Assembly: GCA_963922205.1 (NCBI GenBank)
Contig: CAWUHX010000263.1
Span: 372,001 to 436,000 of the forward strand
DNA length: 64,000 nt
Reading direction: 5' to 3'
Origin: Romanomermis culicivorax
Lineage: Eukaryota; Nematoda; Enoplea; Mermithida; Mermithidae
Every line of letters starts with the position of its first letter. Position 1 is the stretch's first letter. Of the stretch, positions 58,112 to 64,000 are shown one piece after another. The notes beneath the pieces are model-generated. The model was not told the DNA's origin. It ran no database searches and saw only the letters and a program-made list of their open reading frames with translations. The position numbers and the translations under genes are program-made.

Positions 58112-60079
58112 TGAAAAATTATCATAACGCAAAAAATTAACCAAAACCAAATCAAATTTAAGTTGCTAAATAAAAATATATCAAACTAGTAATTTTTCTA
58201 GAACTGATTGTATTCACTTGCAGCACCATAGTGTTTAAAAATGTTTGAATTTTAGGAATGAAGCATTTGCACTTGGAAAATGAGTAAAACATCACGAGCA
58301 AAAGACAGTACCGGAAGTTGTTGAAGAATTCCAATTCTTCATTAATTGCACGATTTTCGATTTTTTTGTATTTTGGTTTATTTTTTTGGCTGCATGTTTT
58401 CGATATGATTTTTGCATTTTGCCCGACTGGAAAACGATTGAATGACTGAAAATTTAGACTTTTTATCCATGAAATAAATGCTGAAAAAATTCTTGTGCTA
58501 GCATTGTTGAATATCAAAATCCGAAAGTTTTTTCTGGCAGTTTGCACCGGAATTAGTGATATTCGAATCCATTCCAGGTGTTTGCACTTTGCGGGCAATT
58601 TTTTTCGGAGTTTATTCAAGCTTTAGGTAATTTGAGAATCATCATTTGAAATATAAGAAATCATTTAGCTTACTGTTACCATTATCTGAACTCAAAAAGT
58701 CGATTTTTCTTAATTTTTAGTTCCCTCTGTATATATTTAATTTTTCAAAGCCAAAAAGCACGAATAACGCATCTGGGGATTTTTTTGAGTGAAAAAGGTG
58801 ACTTGAAGAAAATGGCTGATAAATGAAAATGAAGAAAATACAATATTGACCTCCTTCGCCAAATGGCGAAACGAGCCATGCAAAAAAGCAGTGCAGAAAG
58901 ATGCCTTATCTCCATTTCTGATGAACTTATTAATGAAATTCGATCAGAGAAGAGATGCATGCTGGTAACAGGGGTCTTCAAGTTCGTCAGAATGCTGAAC
59001 AGTATTGCTAATAGCTAAAACTGCATCTGAAACAAATAGTAATTATGCTGACAAAAACATTTAAATTATTAAATACACACTAAATGTAATAGCAGTTATC
59101 CTGGCAAATTTCAAATTAGGAAACATACAATAAATGGACGTTTGTCAGAAGTTCACTTGTAAGCGTAAATAGTTGCTTAGATTTTCGGGCTTTTATGGGC
59201 CTGAACCCTCTGGCATGGCTCGGCCCAATAATATTTTTCTATGGCCCGAAGCCCAGCCCACTCTCGAGCCGGGCGACTTCCCATTGAGAAAGTATATACA
59301 CAAAACGGCCATGCACTTGGTCAATTTTTAAAAATCTTATGCTATAGACCTCCATATATTTTGTTTGATTCTGTTTTCGCTAGTCCTTATAATTTGAATT
59401 TCTCCTGTTTGATGACTAGTGATTCCAGAGACCCTGAAGTGTTTCGATGCACAAAAACACATAAATAAAGTGTCTATGTGCATTTTTTAATGTAAAAGTA
59501 GTATTGTGAAAATGTGGAATTGACCTATTTAGGGGAAATTTTTTTTCTGTTATTGACCTATTTAGTGAAAAATTTTTCAAGGAATATTGTTGTGATTTGC
59601 ATCGTTAGGCTTTTTTCGCAGCTTCGATTGAATCATGCAACTTCAGTCAGTAAAGCTGAATGTGCAGAAAATTGTTAGGTTTCTCATTCAAAAAGTCGAC
59701 AAATTCGCTCATATTAGCATTGAAACTCATTGTCAGATTCAATTTCTTAGAAGGTAAATGTTTTCGATTGTTATTGACAAATCTTTTTGTTTGCGCATTG
59801 CACATGAAGTTTTTCGAACTAAGGAAGGCTTGAGGCTGATATAAATTAAGAACATACATTTTTTAAATGTGGGTAACGATTAAAAAGTCTTTTCAATTGA
59901 TTTGTAAGGCCAAACCTTTTATTCTGGATTGAGTATTGTGCAAACTCATTTTCTAACGTTCTACGATGTTAAAATCTAAAAATTTCCTCGGAATCTGATG
60001 TTATTTTCCTGAAGATCAGATATCCCTAAGCATACCTGCACATAGGGAGGGGGCCTGGAATTATCCCCGGGCTAAGGTC
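58112..60079. other. No firm gene
   Basis: AT-rich. A protein-like stretch LLRQMAKRAMQKSSAERCLI at about 58850-58910 (+) has no recognised family. A GGGC/GCCC-rich patch at 59187-59275 looks like MITE debris. Confidence 0.3.
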
Positions 60080-60580
60080 TAGCCCAGGGATTTACTATCT
60101 GAGCATTCTGGAGACCAAGTATTCACTGTGTTATGCATACAGGCCAGTGATTTACTAGCTGAGCATTCTAAAGGCAAGGAATGTACAATTTAGGCACATG
60201 GAGAATACTTATTTACTATCTGAACACTCTGCAGAGCAGATATTCACTATAAAAGTGTATACAGACCATGATTTACTATCTGAGCATTTAGGAAAGCAGG
60301 TACTAACTATATAAGTATCTACTCTACATACCAGTGATTTACTATTCTGAGCATTTTGAAGACCAGGTATTTACTTATTAGGTACTTACATACCATGATT
60401 TTCTATTTGATTATTTTAAAGACCCCATACCTATATGATTCAGGTACCTAAAAACCAGTGATACATCGAATAATTTAAAGATCAGATAGTTACTATTTAT
60501 GTTGCAATTGAGCAGTGATTTACTATCTAACAGTTCTGAAAACCAGGTATTTGATTTTTTGGGACCTGCAGGTCAGGTAT
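60080..60580. repeat. Minisatellite, about 60-68-bp unit, about 8 copies
   Basis: TTTACTATCTGAGCATTCTG-like phrases recur at about 60092, 60151, 60211, 60272, 60340, 60402 and 60517, each followed by a CCAGGTATT-CTAT phrase. Units are diverged and vary in length. Confidence 0.8.
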
Positions 60581-60699
60581 TATCTCAGCATCAAGGACTG
60601 CATTTTACGTTATAATATAGCTGCATTATTATGACAATAAAAAATATTAAAAGCAGACTTTTGTTAAAATATGGCACTGCTAGGCAAGTAGACAAAATC

Positions 60700-62165
60700 A
60701 GTTTGTTCAACTTCATCATGCAATTTTTTTCATCTATAGTCTTCTTTTTTTGCTGGGTTGGGTCATCAGTACGCAGATGATTGACAGCAACCCAGGCTTT
60801 GGCATATTTGCCAACTTTGAATTGTTGTAAATCTTTGATTCTCAAACGCAATAGAGTATCAAGGCTTAGTTCTTCCAAGCTTGATCAACGACTTGAGCAA
60901 ATATGATTCATTACAGAAAAACCCCTTTCTGCATCCACACTCCCGATTGGCAGTATTAATATAATTTGAATCAATTAGAGTATGTTTCCAGGCCACACAA
61001 TCTTGTCGCTTGTCAAGTAGTGTTGCCAAAATGTGATTGGGGTGGTTTTCTGGAACCCCCAAAAGTCATCCATTTTTTTTACTTGGAGCAGCATTTGGGT
61101 CCATTGATTACTTGTGCTTAGAGGGTCAAGTCCAATAAAACTGCCAATGAAGTGATCTTTTCCTTTCCATACAGTAAAATCGCTGATTCTTGTTGTGGAA
61201 GGTTCTTTGGGTCAAGCACATAAAAATCTTCTAAATTTCCAGTTGGAAAGTAGCTGTTGATTTCCGATACAATCTCTGTCAAAAAAGTTTTCCGAAATGT
61301 TGACAGCCTTGGAACTCTGCCTTCATCGGACAACTCAATCATTTGCCAGCAAACAGATATTGATGAATAATAATTAGCAATACTGCATTTACATCCAGTG
61401 GAATCAGAACATACTATAGTGCTCATATAGTATGCGCTGAAACTGCCATCATGTGTCTTCAATTGTTCAAATGTCTTAAGCATCTGGGATTTGTATTCTT
61501 CAGAGCCTATCAACAAGCCTGCACGTTGTTGGAGCCGTTTGGACCAATGTGATAGCATCTGGAGACAATCACATGTGAACTGCAGGGTTAGCAAAAAATT
61601 TTTGTTCATTAATTTCTTTGCAAGACCCTTGGCTTGGCTTCGTGTGTCTGCACTGAAACTCGTGTCAATTGAGATGGCTTCAGGGTCAGTGACTAGCAAG
61701 TACCATGTATCATTCAATGTTTTCAGTGAACAGAATTCAGAACTGATCCAATGTGCTTCATAGATGTAGGATACTTCATACATTCATGTGTTCGGGACTT
61801 CAGCTTATGCTCTCAGATGGGCTTTTCTTTTGTGTCCGTGTCGGTTGTAGAAATTGTGAACTTCATTGACATGATCTTCAAATTCTTTATAATAATCCAC
61901 AGACTTGAAGGCATTTCGTATTGCCAGATGAAGCCAATGAGCCATGCAGTGTATGCTGTAAAGCCCATTATCTGTCCAGTCGTTTAATAATTTCACCAGT
62001 CCACCTTTTTTCCCCATCATCACTGCAGCACCATTAGCCTCGTTAATTCTTCTTCAGTTGCTGGGTAAATCCGTGTGGTTCTTTGTTCCATGTTTCAACT
62101 AATTTGTTCAGCAATGAATACGAATTCAGAGAAGCTGAAAAGCAAAGCAATGTAAATTTTTCAGT
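60700..62165 (-). pseudogene. hAT-superfamily transposase gene, broken (ZNF862/KIAA1586-like)
   Basis: Read on the minus strand from 62165, fragments in several frames follow the order of this transposase group. They are ANGAAVMMGKKGGLVKLL (about 62040-61990) and HCMAHWLHLAIRNAFKSVDYY, then EAHWISSEFCSLKTLNDTWY (61755-61695), SIDTSFSADTRSQAKGLAKK and MLSHWSKRLQQRAGLLIG (about 61560-61507), and the C-terminal dimerisation region (GCRKGFFCNESYLLKSLIK, then LSLDTLLRLRIKDLQQF, near 60940-60820). The usual DGA is NGA here, and frame changes occur at about 61790-61810 and 60870-61080. The frame 61118-61783 (221 codons) is still open. As a hAT relative it could belong to the group that mobilised the many 8-bp-TSD MITEs here, but no matching termini flank it. 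Confidence 0.75.
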
Positions 62166-62171
62166 TCAGTT

Positions 62172-63553
62172 CTGGGGCTGTGTTCATAAAGAAGCTGAAG
62201 TCTTAAGTCTATAGACCGAGCTAAAGTCTATAGACCGGTCTACATAAAGATTTTTTTTGCTGTTTAGATGGAGATCGGTCTATAGACCGTTTAGATGGAG
62301 ATCGGTCTATAGACCGTTAGAAAAAGACTAGTAGAAACTTTGATATTATATACTAATAGAATCAAATATTAGTAGCTATAACTCTATAAATAAATAAGAT
62401 AGAACTTTTTGAAGATGTTTTTGGGTTGGTCTTAGAGAGAACTATAGATCGATGCCTAGTTTGTCGCATTCTGGAAGAAAAAACTCAGATTCACAGAAAA
62501 AAGGTTTCCCAAACCGCAAATTTAAATGCAAAATGTTCAAATATGAAATGAGAGAAAATACCAATAATTCCTAATTGCTCGATCAAATATTTTATCGTCA
62601 TTATATCTTCCAAAAACTTTTATGTGCGATAGGATAGTCGTTGAAGTCTCACTGGTAAATGTTCACAATAATGTTGCTATTTGTGAAAAATTCCACTTTC
62701 AATCAATAAAGAGAAAAAGTAAGATAAATTTATATGCCTTTCATAACTATGAATGAAGCATAGAAGTAAAAAATACTCCAAAATATTATGTCGGTCATTG
62801 AACAAAGAGTATAAGCGTCGCCATGCCTCAGCTCCAAGTTTGAGTAAATTAAGTTAAAAATATTTTCTACCATGTCTAAAAAACACAATTAACGGATATA
62901 GTCGTACATCTCGTTGGTCCCTGATCAGCATAATAAACGTCAGATTACAATTTACAGCTAATGAGGAAGCAATGATCGTTGAAATGTACTGATAAATAGT
63001 TCGACATGCAGTTGGTCGAATAATACTATCTTTCACCGATTACCATTTGAAATTTCCCACGAGAATAGTACCGTATGGCAGTGCAAACTTTCAAAACAGC
63101 ACGAATAGCTCAATGTCTTTGAGTCGGACGTTCAATATCTCCACGAATCAATTCAGTAATGACGATCAAAACGTAATCTTTGCATGAGTTTCCTATCAGA
63201 CAGAGCTAAGGGATCTCGTATATCTCGAAAAATTCGTTCTTTCTCGCCTCAACACCCTCTGATATTCAACACCCAAATTTAAAAAAAGGCAGCTATTTCA
63301 TTCAAAAATGTTGGTCTAAATACATTTAGCTCGCTAGGGTAGCAGGCTAAATTTTTGGTCTAAAAGTCGATCGATTTTGACCGACTTTTAGACTTTAGAC
63401 TTTTTTTGAATAACCGTTTTTTCCCGACTTTGGTCTATAGACTTTAACCTTTTTATGAATACGGCCCCAGACTTTTTATGAATATCGTTTTTTCCCGACT
63501 TTGGTGTATAGAACGGTCTGTAGACTTTAGCCTTTTTATGAATACGGCCCGAG
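62172..63553. mobile_element. TIR element rich in GGTCTATAGACC palindromes
   Basis: Left end GGGCTGTGTTCATAAAGAAG; the right end occurs twice in tandem, each ending TTTTTATGAATACGGCCC (to about 63468 and 63551). Both sides carry AGTCTATAGACC phrases, and near the left end AGATGGAGATCGGTCTATAG is duplicated (about 62265-62325). No coding region. Target duplication not resolved, so the superfamily is open. Confidence 0.6.
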
Positions 63554-63876
63554 ATGTGTTCTAAAAATTTGTTCAGAAATGTTTTAATTACGCGCTTTTC
63601 GCGGTCAAAATCGACGTGAAACGAAACCATCCAGTGTCTATAATTGGATTTTCGCGCCTATTCTTCATCGTGTATTGTCTTCTCGTCTTAATCAAAGAGA
63701 TAAGTTTATTTTTTAGATTTATTCCGGAACACGAATGTAGAAGCTGCGAAATTTTCGATATTATTGCTCGCTCCAATTGAATAATTTAGAATATATTTAT
63801 TTATTCGTCCTTTAGTTCGCAGTGTCCGAATATCCATCGAAATACGAAGCACCAATTCCGCCCGCTTTTTTACAAC
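63554..63876 (+). other. Presumed promoter and 5' UTR of the CaMKI gene
   Basis: Between the TIR element and the start codon. No TATA box or splice signal can be named with confidence. Confidence 0.35.
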
Positions 63877-63965
63877 ATGCCATTTTTCGGTTCAAAGAAA
63901 GAGTCGAAGAAAGAAGCTATTGTCAATATAAGAGATCGATACGAATTCCGGGACGTGCTTGGAAC
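63877..63965 (+). CDS. cmk-1: Ca2+/calmodulin-dependent protein kinase I, first coding exon (partial)
   Basis: ATG at 63877 opens MPFFGSKKESKKEA, then IVNIRDRYEFRDVLG, and stops at donor GTAAGT (63966) after two bases of the next codon. The IRD-Y-FRDVLGT block is the start of the kinase domain of CaMKI just before its Gly-rich loop. The MP-F plus Lys-rich N-terminus is like invertebrate CaMKI. The kinase is a cytosolic/nuclear Ser/Thr kinase activated by Ca2+/calmodulin and CaMKK. The rest lies outside the window, so catalytic and calmodulin-binding parts cannot be checked. The symbol follows nematode usage and would be CaMKI/CAMK1 elsewhere. Confidence 0.85.
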
Positions 63966-64000
63966 GTAAGTTGATTTCATTTGATATTTTCCCTCTCACT

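Noticed and set aside
1-64000. tRNA, rRNA genes and CRISPR arrays
   Set aside because: None recognised; the regular repeats present are minisatellites without spacer uniformity or cas genes, in an animal genome.

Overview
This window is animal DNA, AT-rich and almost entirely accessory. Ecdysozoan, and possibly nematode, is my best guess. The guess rests on introns of 37-52 nt with TTTCAG/TTTACAG-type acceptors, on a CaMKI-like first exon, and on a degenerate secreted trypsin-like gene. Two host genes can be supported. One is an eight-exon gene at 8668-11658 (+) for a secreted trypsin-fold protein that has lost its catalytic His and Ser. The other is the first coding exon of a Ca2+/calmodulin-dependent protein kinase I gene at 63877-63965 (+), which runs off the right edge. 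Everything else I can identify is transposons, their relics, satellites, or sequence in which I see nothing.

Left part (1-20 kb): a decayed Ty3/Gypsy integrase (1-1085); a decayed DEDDy 3'-5' exonuclease-like gene (1683-2860); two diverged copies of a ~2.4-2.7 kb dispersed repeat (4252-6620 and 15890-18575), each carrying the same hAT-type MITE; an inverted repeat pair (8010-8640 and 18545-19145); a ~98-bp minisatellite (13085-13745); a GC-hairpin repeat family (14640-15660); and a Gypsy retropepsin relic (19345-19937, minus) next to a 100-N assembly gap.

Middle (20-44 kb): two PIF/Harbinger-like MITEs of about 934 bp with TTA/TAA target duplications, one carrying a nested hAT MITE. Next comes a foldback element built of 15-bp minisatellite arms. 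It was split by a 16.2-kb LTR retrotransposon (26962-43207; LTRs 1467 and 1477 bp, 4-bp target duplication AAAG). The LTRs differ by only about a dozen substitutions, so the insertion is recent. Its domain order is unusual: Gag with zinc knuckles, then a signal-peptide-bearing, Cys-rich, heavily N-glycosylated Env-like ectodomain with a transmembrane segment, then two separate retropepsin domains joined by an Arg/Ser-rich linker, then RT, RNase H and a DX35E integrase. Env-like sequence lies between Gag and Pol, in the same frame as the proteases. The copy has several frame breaks. Its 3.6-kb leader carries about eleven TGACGTCA-like sites.

Right part (44-64 kb): a near-perfect 230-bp-arm palindrome (46674-47290); a hAT-type element with a mariner-like MITE inside (47819-48938); a 3.5-kb composite hAT-type element (49325-52811); a 0.9-kb hAT-type element carrying GC-hairpin units (54122-55014); a cluster of four ~200-260-bp hAT MITEs (55482-57584); a ~60-bp minisatellite (60080-60580); a broken hAT transposase gene on the minus strand (60700-62165); a TIR element rich in GGTCTATAGACC palindromes (62172-63553); and the CaMKI exon.
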